From Planifilum fulgidum (GTDB lineage: Bacteria > Bacillota > Bacilli > Thermoactinomycetales > DSM-44946): a stretch of DNA of 64,000 bases. Shown here piece by piece: positions 54,944 to 63,728 of the stretch. How positions within the stretch are numbered: the first letter of the stretch is position 1; each line of letters starts with the position of its first letter. Made by a program: the position numbers and the translations under genes. The DNA lies in assembly GCF_900113175.1 (NCBI RefSeq), contig NZ_FOOK01000008.1, positions 1 to 64,000 of the forward strand, in the 5' to 3' direction. The notes under the pieces are model-generated. The model did no database searches. It saw only the letters and a list, made by a program, of their open reading frames with translations, and had not been told where the DNA came from.

Positions 54944-55969
54944 TCAATCCAGTTCTTCCATCACCGCTTCCGCGATGTCCGTGCGCACGATTTTCTCATA
55001 CGGGATGTTGCCGGGAAGTTCCCCCGCCTGGCGCATCACTTCCAACAGGTGTTCGTATTCCGGCCGTTCGATAATCGGATCCGGCGCCCAGGATTCCTGG
55101 GATTGATACCGCTTCACGACCCGGATGAGAACTTCGGGGTCGGTATCGGTAAAATAAGGGGAAATGGCGTCGCTGATCTCTTCGGGCGAATGCTCATGGG
55201 TCCACTTTTGGGCCCGGTGAAGGGCGCGCACAAAGCGGCGAATCACTTCCGGGCGCTCTTCGATGAATTGGGCCCGGGTGATGTAGGCGGTGTAGGGAAG
55301 TTTTCCGCTGTCGACGCCGAAGGAGGCGACGACATATCCTTTTCCTTCCTTCTCCAGCATGGAAGCGGTCGGCTCAAACAGTTGCGCAAAATCGCCCGTG
55401 CCGGAGGCAAAGGCGCTTCCCAGGTTTTTGTAGTCCACGTTTTGGATGATCTTTACATCCTTGTGGGGATTTAAGCCGTTTTTGCGCTGGACATATTCGC
55501 TCACCATCTGGGGCATTCCCCCCTTTCGCTGGCCGAGCAGGGCCTTTCCGCGAAGATCGCTCCAGCGAAAGTTTTCCATCGGTTCCCTCGATACCAGGAA
55601 GGAGCCGTCCGTTTGGGTCAACTGGGCGAAGGCGGTGACCGGACTGGACGCCCCGCGGGCGTTGACATAAACGGCCGCCTCGACGCCGACCAGAACGATG
55701 TCCGCATCCCCGGACAAGAGGGCGGTCATCGTCTTATCTCCGCCAAAGCCGTTGGACAGCTGGATATCCAGACCTTCCTCTTCGAAAAATCCCTTGGACA
55801 GGGCAACGTATTGGGGAGCGTAGAAGGGTGAACGGGTCACCTCCACGACGCGGAGGGTTTCCAGCCGGTTCTCTTCCGAGGGAAGAAGGGCCTTTACGAT
55901 CCCACCGATCACCGCCAGGCCGATGACCACCGCGGCGGCGATGACCCATTTGCGGGACAGGCTGGGCAT
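54944..55969 (-). CDS. NitT/TauT-family substrate-binding protein
   Basis: A 341-residue binding protein of the NMT1/SsuA type: EVTRSPFYAPQYVALSKGFF, EEEGLDIQLSNGFGGDKTM, LLSGDADIVLVGVEAAV. The N terminus is a membrane anchor (WVIAAAVVIGLAVIGGIV) without a lipobox cysteine, so it is tethered rather than lipid-modified. It is first in the operon, with GGAGGAC before the start. The substrate cannot be read from the sequence. Confidence 0.87.
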   Translation of the reverse strand: MPSLSRKWVIAAAVVIGLAVIGGIVKALLPSEENRLETLRVVEVTRSPFYAPQYVALSKGFFEEEGLDIQLSNGFGGDKTMTALLSGDADIVLVGVEAAVYVNARGASSPVTAFAQLTQTDGSFLVSREPMENFRWSDLRGKALLGQRKGGMPQMVSEYVQRKNGLNPHKDVKIIQNVDYKNLGSAFASGTGDFAQLFEPTASMLEKEGKGYVVASFGVDSGKLPYTAYITRAQFIEERPEVIRRFVRALHRAQKWTHEHSPEEISDAISPYFTDTDPEVLIRVVKRYQSQESWAPDPIIERPEYEHLLEVMRQAGELPGNIPYEKIVRTDIAEAVMEELD

Positions 55970-56065
55970 GGCTTCGTCCTCCTTTGTTGGATCTGGGCTA
56001 ATGTCATCGTATGCCCCGGATTCAAAATCTGTTCAAAGGTGTCGACTTTTTGCCGGAATGGCCTG

Positions 56066-56074
56066 TGCTATAAT
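56066..56074 (+). promoter_or_regulatory. hemA promoter, extended -10
   Basis: TATAAT at 56069-56074 preceded by TGC (extended -10). No standard -35 lies at 17 bp. Transcription would start near 56081, leaving a leader of about 94 nt that contains AATGA-N6-TCACA at 56097-56112, close to an Fnr site. Confidence 0.65.
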
Positions 56075-56174
56075 GGGGATAGACTGAAAAAACGGGAATG
56101 ATAAAGATCACACCTTTTGTGGGAAAGGTTTCAGCGGGAATGGTCACTTTTGTCCCGGCAATCGGGGTGATTGG

Positions 56175-57548
56175 ATGCACATCATGGCGTTAGGGCTGAA
56201 TCATCGGACGGCTCCGGTGGAACTGCGCGAGCGGCTGGCCTTCTCCGAAGAGGCTCTGGAGGAGGCGCTGACGCGGTTGCGCCACACCAAAAGCATTCTG
56301 GAATGCACGATTTTAAGCACCTGCAACCGGATGGAATTGTACGCCGTTTGCGATCAGCTTCACACGGGGGAGTACTATCTCAAAACCTTTCTGGAAGAGT
56401 GGTTCGGCGTACCCCGGGAGGAATTCGCCGACCACCTGTATGTGAAGCAAGACGAAGAGGCCGTGCGCCATCTGTTCCTGGTGGTGTGCGGACTGGATTC
56501 GATGATCATCGGAGAAACGCAAATTCTCGGCCAAGTGAAATCGGCCTTTTTGACCGCCCAAAGGCACGGGGCGACGGGAACGCTGTTCAATACCCTGTTC
56601 AAACAGGCCGTCACCCTCGGAAAGCGGGTGCACGCCGAGACCGAAATCGGGCAGAACGCCGTATCGGTCAGCTATGCGGCGGTGGAGCTGGGGAAAAAGC
56701 TGTTCGACGGATTTTCCGGGAAGACGGTGTTGTTGGTCGGAGCGGGAAAAATGGGGGAGTTGACCGCAAAGCACTTCCACGAGGCCGGGGCGGACCGGGT
56801 GATCGTGATCAACCGCACCCTGGAGAAGGCGGTGAAGGTGGCCAAGCGTTTCAACGGGGAAGCCCGCCCCTTCGACCGGTTGGTCGATTCCCTGCGAGAG
56901 GCGGATATTGTGGTCTCGTCCACGGGTTCCTCCGATGCGGTGATTCGCCGGGAGATGGTGTCCGAAGCGGTCCGCTTCCGCCAAGTCCCTCTTTTTTTGA
57001 TCGACATCGCCGTGCCGAGGGACGTGGAGCCCTCGGTTCATGAACTGGAACAGGTCTACCTCTACAATATCGACGATCTGGAGGGAATTGTGGAGGCCAA
57101 TCTCGTTCTGCGGCGGAAAGAAGCGGAGAAAGTGAAAGGGTGGATCGAGGAGGAAATGGTCCGCTTCCAGGAGTGGCTCCAAACTCTGGGCGTCGTGCCC
57201 CTCATCTCCGCCCTTCGGGAAAAGGCGATCGCTATTCAGGAGGAGACGATGCGGAGCATCGAGCGGAAGCTTCCGGATTTGACCGAACGGGAGCGCCGGG
57301 TGATCCGGAAGCACACGAAGAGCATCGTCAACCAGCTTCTGCGCGATCCGATCCTTCGCATCAAGGAGATGGCGGCGGGCCCGGATCGGGAAGAAGCGCT
57401 GGAGTTGTTCGTCCAGCTGTTCGCCCTGGAGGATCGCCTGCCCTCAGACGAGGAAACCGCCCGGAACGGGGAGACGCTGGCTGCCCGCCTTTCTTCCCGG
57501 CTGGGCAGGCCCGCATACGCCGGAACCGATTTCCCGACGCGCTCGTAA
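56175..57548 (+). CDS. hemA: Glutamyl-tRNA reductase
   Basis: A 457-residue enzyme that reduces Glu-tRNA to glutamate-1-semialdehyde, the first step of tetrapyrrole synthesis. The nucleophile is Cys50 in LSTCNRMELYAV; the signature HLFLVVCGLDSMIIGETQIL and the NADPH motif VLLVGAGKMGELTAKHF are intact, with a C-terminal dimerisation helix. It starts the operon at ATG 56175 and is followed by hemX as in B. subtilis. Confidence 0.95.
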   Translation: MHIMALGLNHRTAPVELRERLAFSEEALEEALTRLRHTKSILECTILSTCNRMELYAVCDQLHTGEYYLKTFLEEWFGVPREEFADHLYVKQDEEAVRHLFLVVCGLDSMIIGETQILGQVKSAFLTAQRHGATGTLFNTLFKQAVTLGKRVHAETEIGQNAVSVSYAAVELGKKLFDGFSGKTVLLVGAGKMGELTAKHFHEAGADRVIVINRTLEKAVKVAKRFNGEARPFDRLVDSLREADIVVSSTGSSDAVIRREMVSEAVRFRQVPLFLIDIAVPRDVEPSVHELEQVYLYNIDDLEGIVEANLVLRRKEAEKVKGWIEEEMVRFQEWLQTLGVVPLISALREKAIAIQEETMRSIERKLPDLTERERRVIRKHTKSIVNQLLRDPILRIKEMAAGPDREEALELFVQLFALEDRLPSDEETARNGETLAARLSSRLGRPAYAGTDFPTRS

Positions 57549-57560
57549 GGGGGAGCCGTC

Positions 57561-58376
57561 GTGTTTACCGAGCGGTGGTTTGTCGATCTCATCATTTATT
57601 TATATGCGTTCAGCCTGCTCTTTTCTTTCTCGGATCTGTTCCACCCGAACCGGAGGATCCAGCGGTTGGCCCTGGGGCTTTTGGTGGCGGTGTGGCTCTC
57701 CCAAACCCTTTTTTTCGCGTTTCGCCTGGCGTCGTGGTTTCCGGCGCTCACTTCCTTTGATGCCCTGTTTTTCTATTCCTGGGTCCTGATCACGCTCACC
57801 CTGGTGATCAACGCCGCCTATCGAATGGATCTGTTTGTCTTCTCGGCCAATTTGATCAGTTTTGTCGTCATGGCGGTCAATCTGTTCGTCGCCAGGGATT
57901 CCGGAAGCCCGGCATCGGAAATCCTGCTGTCAGAGCTGGTGTTCATCCACGTCACCATGGCGTTCGTGGCCTATGCCGCCTTTTCCCTGTCCGCGGTTTT
58001 CGCGGCTTTTTACCTGATCGGAAACTTTCTGCTGAAGCGGAAGAAATGGAATCGGGTGCTGCGCCTTTTGCCCAGCCTGGACCGCCTGCATTCCTTTTTC
58101 CACCGCTGGGTGATGATCGGCGTTCCCCTCATGCTCCTGTCGATGATTTTGGGGCTGGTCTGGCTTCACCAGAAGGTTCCGGAAACGCCCTGGTACGATC
58201 TCAAGATTGCCGGTTCTCTGCTGGTGCTCATCGCCTACGGCTTGCACCTGTATTTCCGGCTGTCGGGCCGGTGGCGGGGGCGCAGGTTGGCTTGGTGGAA
58301 TTTGCTCTCTTTTTTTACCGTCTTGTTGAACATGTCGATTTCCGGAACCGGCGTTTCTTTCCACCGATGGTTGTAG
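57561..58376 (+). CDS. hemX: HemX, CcsA-like membrane protein
   Basis: A 271-residue protein with about eight membrane segments, of the cytochrome c assembly (CcsA/CcmC-like) superfamily: TSFDALFFYSWVLITLTLVI, LSELVFIHVTMAFVAYAAFS and FFHRWVMIGVPLMLLSMILG with histidines in hydrophobic context. HemX lowers GluTR levels in B. subtilis. It starts 12 bp after hemA. Confidence 0.9.
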   Translation: MFTERWFVDLIIYLYAFSLLFSFSDLFHPNRRIQRLALGLLVAVWLSQTLFFAFRLASWFPALTSFDALFFYSWVLITLTLVINAAYRMDLFVFSANLISFVVMAVNLFVARDSGSPASEILLSELVFIHVTMAFVAYAAFSLSAVFAAFYLIGNFLLKRKKWNRVLRLLPSLDRLHSFFHRWVMIGVPLMLLSMILGLVWLHQKVPETPWYDLKIAGSLLVLIAYGLHLYFRLSGRWRGRRLAWWNLLSFFTVLLNMSISGTGVSFHRWL

Positions 58377-58390
58377 AGGAGCGAAGAGAG

Positions 58391-59077
58391 ATGACACAAC
58401 ATCTTTACCCGATGATGATCGATCTCACCGGCCGGCGTTGCCTTGTCGTGGGCGGGGGGACGGTGGCCGAGCGAAAGGTGGCCTCCCTTTTGGCCGGAGG
58501 CGGCGATGTGGTCGTGGTGAGCCCTTCCTTGACATCGGGGCTGATGGATCGCTTCCGGGCCGGGGAAATCGAATGCCGTCTCCGTCCCTACCGCCGGGAG
58601 GACGGAGAGGGTTGCTTTCTGGTAATCGCCGCCACCGACAAGGAGGCGGTAAACCGGCAAGTGTACGAGGATGCCCGGGCCCGGGGGCAGTGGATCAACG
58701 TCGTGGACCGACCCGATCTGTGCAATTTCATCGTGCCTTCCGCCGTCCGTCGGGGAAGGCTGACGATCGCCGTTTCCACCGCAGGAGCCAGCCCTTCCCT
58801 CGCCAAGGAGATCCGGATGCGTCTTGAAACGGAATACGGGCCGGAATACGAAGTGTTTCTCGACTTGCTCGTCGAAATGAGAAAACGCATTCAGTCGAAG
58901 GTGGACGACACCCGGCTCCGTTACCGGTTGATGGGCGAGCTGGTCCAGGAGGAGTGGATTCGGCTCTGCAGGGAGGATCCGGAGCGGGCGCGCCGGAGGA
59001 TGGAGGAGTGGGTGGATCGGAACATCCTGGAGGAAATGGCCGTGGCGGCGGATTCCGCGGCGGGGATCAGCGGGTGA
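58391..59077 (+). CDS. Precorrin-2 dehydrogenase (siroheme synthase N-terminal type)
   Basis: A 228-residue NAD-dependent dehydrogenase of the Met8/SirC/YlnF family, converting precorrin-2 to sirohydrochlorin. YPMMIDLTGRRCLVVGGGTV, AERKVASLLAGGGDVVVVSP, NVVDRPDLCNFIVPSAVRRG and VSTAGASPSLAKEIRMRLE are diagnostic. It lacks the SUMT domain, which is instead fused to HemD downstream. The start is ATG 58391 with GAGGAGCGAAGAG upstream. Its place between hemX and hemC puts the siroheme branch inside the haem operon. Confidence 0.92.
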   Translation: MTQHLYPMMIDLTGRRCLVVGGGTVAERKVASLLAGGGDVVVVSPSLTSGLMDRFRAGEIECRLRPYRREDGEGCFLVIAATDKEAVNRQVYEDARARGQWINVVDRPDLCNFIVPSAVRRGRLTIAVSTAGASPSLAKEIRMRLETEYGPEYEVFLDLLVEMRKRIQSKVDDTRLRYRLMGELVQEEWIRLCREDPERARRRMEEWVDRNILEEMAVAADSAAGISG

Positions 59078-59084
59078 GGAATTT

Positions 59085-60023
59085 ATGGGCAAGAGCGTGA
59101 AAACCGTAAGCGTGGGAACGAGACAAAGCGCCTTGGCACAGACCCAGACCCGGTGGGTGATGGATCGGCTGAGGGAGTTTCAGCCGGACTGGGAGTGGCG
59201 GATGGAGAAGATCCTGACCAAAGGGGATCGCATTCTTGATGTCACCCTGTCCAAAATCGGGGGAAAAGGTTTGTTCATCAAAGAGATTGAGAGAGCGCTC
59301 CTCGAGGGGCGAATCGACCTGGCGGTCCACAGCATGAAGGACTTGCCGGCGGAAATGCCCGAGGGGCTCGTGGTCGCCGCGGTCACCCCGAGGGAGGATC
59401 CGCGGGATTGTCTGATTTCCCGCACCGGGGCGGGGTTGGACGAACTCCCCGCAGGATCCGTTGTGGGCACCAGCAGCCTTCGCCGTCAAGCCCAGATCCT
59501 TGCCCGCAGGCCGGATCTGGAGGTGAAGCCGGTCCGGGGAAATGTGGACACCCGGCTCCGCAAGTTGGAGGAGGGACGGTTTGACGCCGTCGTGCTGGCC
59601 CGGGCGGGCCTTTCCCGGTTGGGTCTGGAGGATCAAATCACCGAGGTTTTGTCTTTTGACAAGATGCTGCCCGCCGTGGGGCAGGGGGCGCTGGCGGTTC
59701 AGTGCCGAGGGGAGGATGCGTCGGTGCTCCGCTTGATCCGGAAGATCAACGATCCCCATGCCGAGAAGGCGGTCCGGGCCGAACGGGCTTTCCTCCACGC
59801 CTTCGAGGGAGGCTGTCATCTGCCCGTCGCCGCCTACGCCCAAGTGGAAGGGGAGAAGGTGTGCCTGGACGGGCTGGTGGCTTCTCCGGACGGCCGCCGG
59901 GTGCTGCGGGATCGTGAGGAAGGGAACGACGCGGAAGCGGTGGGGCGCCGTCTGGCGGAAAAGTTGCTCCGATTGGGAGCGGAGGAGATCTTGTCTGCGG
60001 TGCGAGCGGAGGTGGAGCGATGA
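59085..60023 (+). CDS. hemC: Porphobilinogen deaminase
   Basis: A 312-residue hydroxymethylbilane synthase. VGTRQSALAQTQTRWVMDRL, KGLFIKEIERALLEGRIDLA, VHSMKDLPAEMPEGL, GTSSLRRQAQILARRPDL and VKPVRGNVDTRLRKLEEGRF are present. The cysteine that carries the dipyrromethane cofactor is in FEGGCHLPVAAYA. It overlaps the SUMT-HemD gene by 4 nt. Confidence 0.96.
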   Translation: MGKSVKTVSVGTRQSALAQTQTRWVMDRLREFQPDWEWRMEKILTKGDRILDVTLSKIGGKGLFIKEIERALLEGRIDLAVHSMKDLPAEMPEGLVVAAVTPREDPRDCLISRTGAGLDELPAGSVVGTSSLRRQAQILARRPDLEVKPVRGNVDTRLRKLEEGRFDAVVLARAGLSRLGLEDQITEVLSFDKMLPAVGQGALAVQCRGEDASVLRLIRKINDPHAEKAVRAERAFLHAFEGGCHLPVAAYAQVEGEKVCLDGLVASPDGRRVLRDREEGNDAEAVGRRLAEKLLRLGAEEILSAVRAEVER

Positions 60024-61570
60024 GTGTGGGAACGGTTTACTTGGTCGGGGCCGGGCCGGGGGATCCCGGTTTGATCACCGTGAAGGGACTGGAGTTGATC
60101 CGGCGGGCGGACGTGCTGGTGTATGATCGCCTGGCCAGCCCCCGCCTGCTGGGATATGCCCCCGAAAAGGCCGAACGGATCTACGTGGGCAAGCGCCCGG
60201 ACCGGCACACCCTGTCGCAGGAGGAGATCAACGAATTGCTGGTCCGCAAGGCGAAGGAGGGGAAGACCGTCGTGCGGCTGAAGGGCGGAGATCCCTTCGT
60301 GTTCGGCCGGGGCGGGGAAGAGGCTGAGGTCTTGGTCGAACACGGCATTCCCTTCGAGGTGGTTCCCGGGATCACTTCCGCCATCGCCGTTCCCGCCTAC
60401 GCGGGGATTCCCGTCACTCACCGGGATTTCAACGCTTCCTTCGCCGTAATTACCGGCCACGAACGGCCGGAGAAAACCGAGTCCTCCATCGACTGGGGAC
60501 ACCTCGCGCGAGCCGCGGAGACGCTGATCTTCCTGATGGGAGTGGGCAACCTTCCCTTCATCCGCGAGCAATTGATCCGCCACGGCCGCTCTCCGGACAC
60601 TCCGGTCGCCCTCGTCCGCTGGGGGACCCGCGTCGATCAACAAACCCTGACGGGCACCCTGGCGGATATCGCGGAGCGGGCGGAGCGGGCAGGCTTTCAG
60701 CCCCCGGCGGTCATCGTGGTCGGCGAAGTGGTGAAGCTCAGGGAGACCCTGAAGTGGTTCGAAAGAAAGCCCCTGTTTGGCAAGCGGGTGTTGGTGACCC
60801 GGGCGCGCAGCCAGGCGAGCGCCCTGTCGGAGCGGATCGAAGCCCTCGGCGGGGAGGCGGTCGAATTTCCGGTGATCCGCATCACCCGCCCCGCCCGGCA
60901 GGACTTGTTGGATGCGGCGCTCCGCCGGTTGGAAGACTACGATTGGGTGGTGTTCACCAGCGTCAACGGGGTGAAATGCTTTTTCCGCCGGCTCCGCGAA
61001 CTGAACCTGGACATCCGCCGGATGGCCAAGGCGAAAGTGGCGGCCATCGGGCCCCGGACGGCGGAGGCCCTTTTGGACAAGGGGATTCAGGTGGACGTTC
61101 TCCCCGGGGAATACCGGGCGGAATCCCTGGCCGAAGCGATGGCATCCCGGGTGGAAGCCGGCGAAAAAGTGTTGCTCCCCCGGGCCGATATCGCGCGGAA
61201 GGTGCTGGCCCGGCAGCTGGAGCGGTGCGGCTTGGACGTGACCGAGGTGGACGCCTACGACACCCGGGTCGGGACGGAAGACGCGGGTGAGGTGGCGCGG
61301 TTGCTGGAGGAAGGGGCGATCCACGTGATCACCTTTACCAGTTCCTCGACGGTCCGCAATTTCGTCGAGGCCATCCGCTCGGTGCGGGAGGATTGGAGAT
61401 CTTTGATCGCACCGGCGCAAATTGCGTGCATCGGTCCCATCACCGCCCGGACGGCGGAGGAGTTCGGCCTCCGGGTGGATGCCGTGGCGTCGGAGTATAC
61501 GATCGACGGCTTGGTGGACGCGGTGATTCGGTTGCCCCACAGGACCTTTTCAGAGGAGGGATCCCGATGA
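60020..61570 (+). CDS. cobA-hemD: Uroporphyrinogen-III methyltransferase/synthase fusion (CobA-HemD)
   Basis: A 516-residue bifunctional protein. Residues 1-245 are SUMT ([80 protein letters not shown]), making precorrin-2 from uroporphyrinogen III. Residues 255-505 are uroporphyrinogen-III synthase ([70 protein letters not shown]). The fusion would channel uroporphyrinogen III toward siroheme. It overlaps hemC and hemB by 4 nt each. Confidence 0.95.
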   Translation: MSVGTVYLVGAGPGDPGLITVKGLELIRRADVLVYDRLASPRLLGYAPEKAERIYVGKRPDRHTLSQEEINELLVRKAKEGKTVVRLKGGDPFVFGRGGEEAEVLVEHGIPFEVVPGITSAIAVPAYAGIPVTHRDFNASFAVITGHERPEKTESSIDWGHLARAAETLIFLMGVGNLPFIREQLIRHGRSPDTPVALVRWGTRVDQQTLTGTLADIAERAERAGFQPPAVIVVGEVVKLRETLKWFERKPLFGKRVLVTRARSQASALSERIEALGGEAVEFPVIRITRPARQDLLDAALRRLEDYDWVVFTSVNGVKCFFRRLRELNLDIRRMAKAKVAAIGPRTAEALLDKGIQVDVLPGEYRAESLAEAMASRVEAGEKVLLPRADIARKVLARQLERCGLDVTEVDAYDTRVGTEDAGEVARLLEEGAIHVITFTSSSTVRNFVEAIRSVREDWRSLIAPAQIACIGPITARTAEEFGLRVDAVASEYTIDGLVDAVIRLPHRTFSEEGSR

Positions 61571-62547
61571 ACTCCTTTCGGCGCCATCGTCGGCTGCGCC
61601 AAAGCGGAGCCATTCGCAGCATGGTCAGGGAGACGCGCCTTGACGTCACCGACCTGATCGCTCCGCTGTTTGTCGTGGAGGGGGAAAACGTGCGCGAGGA
61701 GGTTCCCTCCATGCCGGGGGTGTTCCACTTTTCGGTGGACCGGCTGGAGGAGGAACTGTCCGAGCTGGTCGATCTCGGCATTCCGGCGGTGATCGTGTTC
61801 GGCGTGCCGTCGAAAAAGGACGCCGTCGGCAGCGAGGCCTACTCGGAGCAAGGCATTGTTCAACGGGCCGTCCGCCGCATCAAGGAGCTGCATCCCGACT
61901 TGTGCGTCATCGCCGACACCTGCCTCTGTCAGTATACGGATCACGGCCATTGCGGCGTGGTGAAGGACGGCGTGATCGTCAACGACGAGTCCTTGGAATT
62001 GTTGGCGCGGACGGCGGTTTCCCAGGCGCGGGCCGGGGCCGACATCATCGCCCCTTCCAACATGATGGACGGTTTCGTCCGCGCCATACGGCAGGGACTG
62101 GACGAGGCCGGGTTTGAGTATACGCCGATTCTTTCCTATGCGGTGAAGTACGCCTCCTCCTTCTACGGTCCTTTCCGCGAAGCGGCCCACTCGGCCCCTC
62201 AATTCGGCGACCGTAGGTCCTATCAGATGGATCCGGCCAACGCCCGGGAAGCCTTGCGGGAGGCGGCCTCCGATGTGGAGGAGGGAGCGGACCTCCTGAT
62301 GGTGAAGCCCGGTCTGGCCTACATGGACATCATCTGCCGGGTTCGGGAGCGCTTTGACCTGCCCATCGTCGCCTACAATGTCAGCGGGGAGTACGCCATG
62401 GTGAAGGCGGCCGCCGAGCGGGGGTGGATCGATGAGCGGGGGGTCGTGATGGAGCTGTTGACGGGAATGAAGCGCGCCGGTGCGGATCTGATCTTGACGT
62501 ATCACGCGAAGGATGCAGCCCGCTGGCTGCGGGGAGGGATCGACTGA
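61567..62547 (+). CDS. hemB: Porphobilinogen synthase (delta-aminolevulinate dehydratase)
   Basis: A 326-residue enzyme joining two ALA molecules. The zinc cysteines are in [14 protein letters not shown], the two active-site lysines in [15 protein letters not shown] and [29 protein letters not shown] is the usual N terminus. It starts at ATG 61567 overlapping the previous stop, and its own stop overlaps the siroheme decarboxylase start (TGATG). Confidence 0.96.
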   Translation: MNSFRRHRRLRQSGAIRSMVRETRLDVTDLIAPLFVVEGENVREEVPSMPGVFHFSVDRLEEELSELVDLGIPAVIVFGVPSKKDAVGSEAYSEQGIVQRAVRRIKELHPDLCVIADTCLCQYTDHGHCGVVKDGVIVNDESLELLARTAVSQARAGADIIAPSNMMDGFVRAIRQGLDEAGFEYTPILSYAVKYASSFYGPFREAAHSAPQFGDRRSYQMDPANAREALREAASDVEEGADLLMVKPGLAYMDIICRVRERFDLPIVAYNVSGEYAMVKAAAERGWIDERGVVMELLTGMKRAGADLILTYHAKDAARWLRGGID

Positions 62548-63599
62548 TGGCCGTGGAAGCGATGGATGTCCTGGACAGGCGGCTTCTCAACGAATTGCAG
62601 GAAGGAATCGAGTTGGTGGAACGCCCCTATCAGGCGTTGGCCGACAAGCTGGGGACGACGGAGGAGGAGGTGCTGAACCGGGTCCGTGCCCTCAAGGGAG
62701 ACGTGATCCGGCAGATCTCCGCCATTTTCGACACCCGCTCCCTGGGGTACAAGTCCAGCTTGGTGGCCGCCAAGATCCCCGAGGAGCGGATCGACCAGGC
62801 GGCCCGGGTGATCAACGAACACCCGGGAGTGAGCCACAATTACAAGCGAAACCACGCCTACAATTTGTGGTTTACCATCGCCGTGCCCCCCAACAGCCGC
62901 CTCGGCCTGGAAAAGACGGTGGAGCTGCTCGGGAAGATGGCGGAGGCGGAGCAGGTGCGCCTGATGCCCACCCTGAAGCTGTTTAAGATCGGCGTTCAGC
63001 TGGATATGACCGGACAAGAGGATATGAGCAAAGCGAAGGCCAAGCCCGCGTACGGTTACGAAGAGCGGACAAAGGCGGCCCAAACCGTGTCGGACTTCGA
63101 CATCGCTGTCATCCGCGAACTGCAGAAGGATTTGTCCGTCGAGCCCCGTCCCTTTGACGCTTTGGCCGAAAATATCGGGGTCTCCACCGAAGAATTGCTG
63201 CGGGCGGGCCGGGAACTGCTCGAGCGAAAGCAGATGCGCCGCTTTGCCGCGGTACTGTACCACCGCAAGGCGGGATTCCGTTTCAACGGGATGGGGGTGT
63301 GGGCGGTTCCGGAAGAGAAGGCCGACGAGATCGGGATGAAGATGGCCTCCTTCAAGGCGGTCAGCCACTGCTACCTGCGTCCCACCTATCCGGACTGGCC
63401 CTACTCCATTTTCACGATGGTCCACGGACGGACGAAGGAAGAATGTGAGGCGATTCTCCAGTCGATCGAGGAGGAGACGGGCATCCGCGAACGGGATGTT
63501 CTTTATTCCACCAAGGAATACAAGAAGACGCGGGTCACCTATTTCACCCCGGAGATGGACGAATGGGAGGAGAAGGTGATCCGGCGGTTCGGGATTTGA
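62547..63599 (+). CDS. ahbAB: Fused siroheme decarboxylase AhbA-AhbB (NirDL-like)
   Basis: A 350-residue protein made of two Lrp/AsnC-type halves. Residues 1-155 are AhbA-like: HTH-type start DVLDRRLLNELQEGIELVER, IFDTRSLGYKSSLVAAKI, GVSHNYKRNHAYNLWFT. Residues 182-350 are AhbB-like: DFDIAVIRELQKDLSVEPRP, RRFAAVLYHRKAGFRFNGMG, VSHCYLRPTYPDWPYSIFTM. The conserved histidine and tyrosine positions of siroheme decarboxylases (HNY/HCY) are in place. Known members decarboxylate siroheme to 12,18-didecarboxysiroheme on the Ahb haem route or toward haem d1 (NirDL). Location next to SUMT and precorrin-2 dehydrogenase makes a regulator unlikely. AhbC/AhbD or nirJ/F/N are not in this window. Confidence 0.88.
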   Translation: MAVEAMDVLDRRLLNELQEGIELVERPYQALADKLGTTEEEVLNRVRALKGDVIRQISAIFDTRSLGYKSSLVAAKIPEERIDQAARVINEHPGVSHNYKRNHAYNLWFTIAVPPNSRLGLEKTVELLGKMAEAEQVRLMPTLKLFKIGVQLDMTGQEDMSKAKAKPAYGYEERTKAAQTVSDFDIAVIRELQKDLSVEPRPFDALAENIGVSTEELLRAGRELLERKQMRRFAAVLYHRKAGFRFNGMGVWAVPEEKADEIGMKMASFKAVSHCYLRPTYPDWPYSIFTMVHGRTKEECEAILQSIEEETGIRERDVLYSTKEYKKTRVTYFTPEMDEWEEKVIRRFGI

Positions 63600-63608
63600 C
63601 GCATGCGC

Positions 63609-63660
63609 CAAAGGCCGGTGTTCTCTCTCCTCATCCGGGATGCCGGCCTTTGGGTTTTTC
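63609..63660 (+). terminator. Hairpin with T-run between ahbAB and hemL
   Basis: A perfect 10-bp stem, CAAAGGCCGG at 63609-63618 with CCGGCCTTTG at 63643-63652, has a 24-nt loop and is followed by GGTTTTTC. It would partly end the operon before hemL or act as a processing site; the large loop lowers confidence. Confidence 0.6.
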
Positions 63661-63728
63661 CGGAATGCTTGCGGGCGATGCCCGGGGGCTTCTTCTCTGC
63701 CATCCAATTCCCGAAGGGGGCGGTGTTT

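Noticed and set aside
55970-56174. Thiamine or other riboswitch for the NitT/TauT-type importer
   Set aside because: The intergenic region to hemA is short and shows no thiamine-box core on the minus strand; the substrate is left open.
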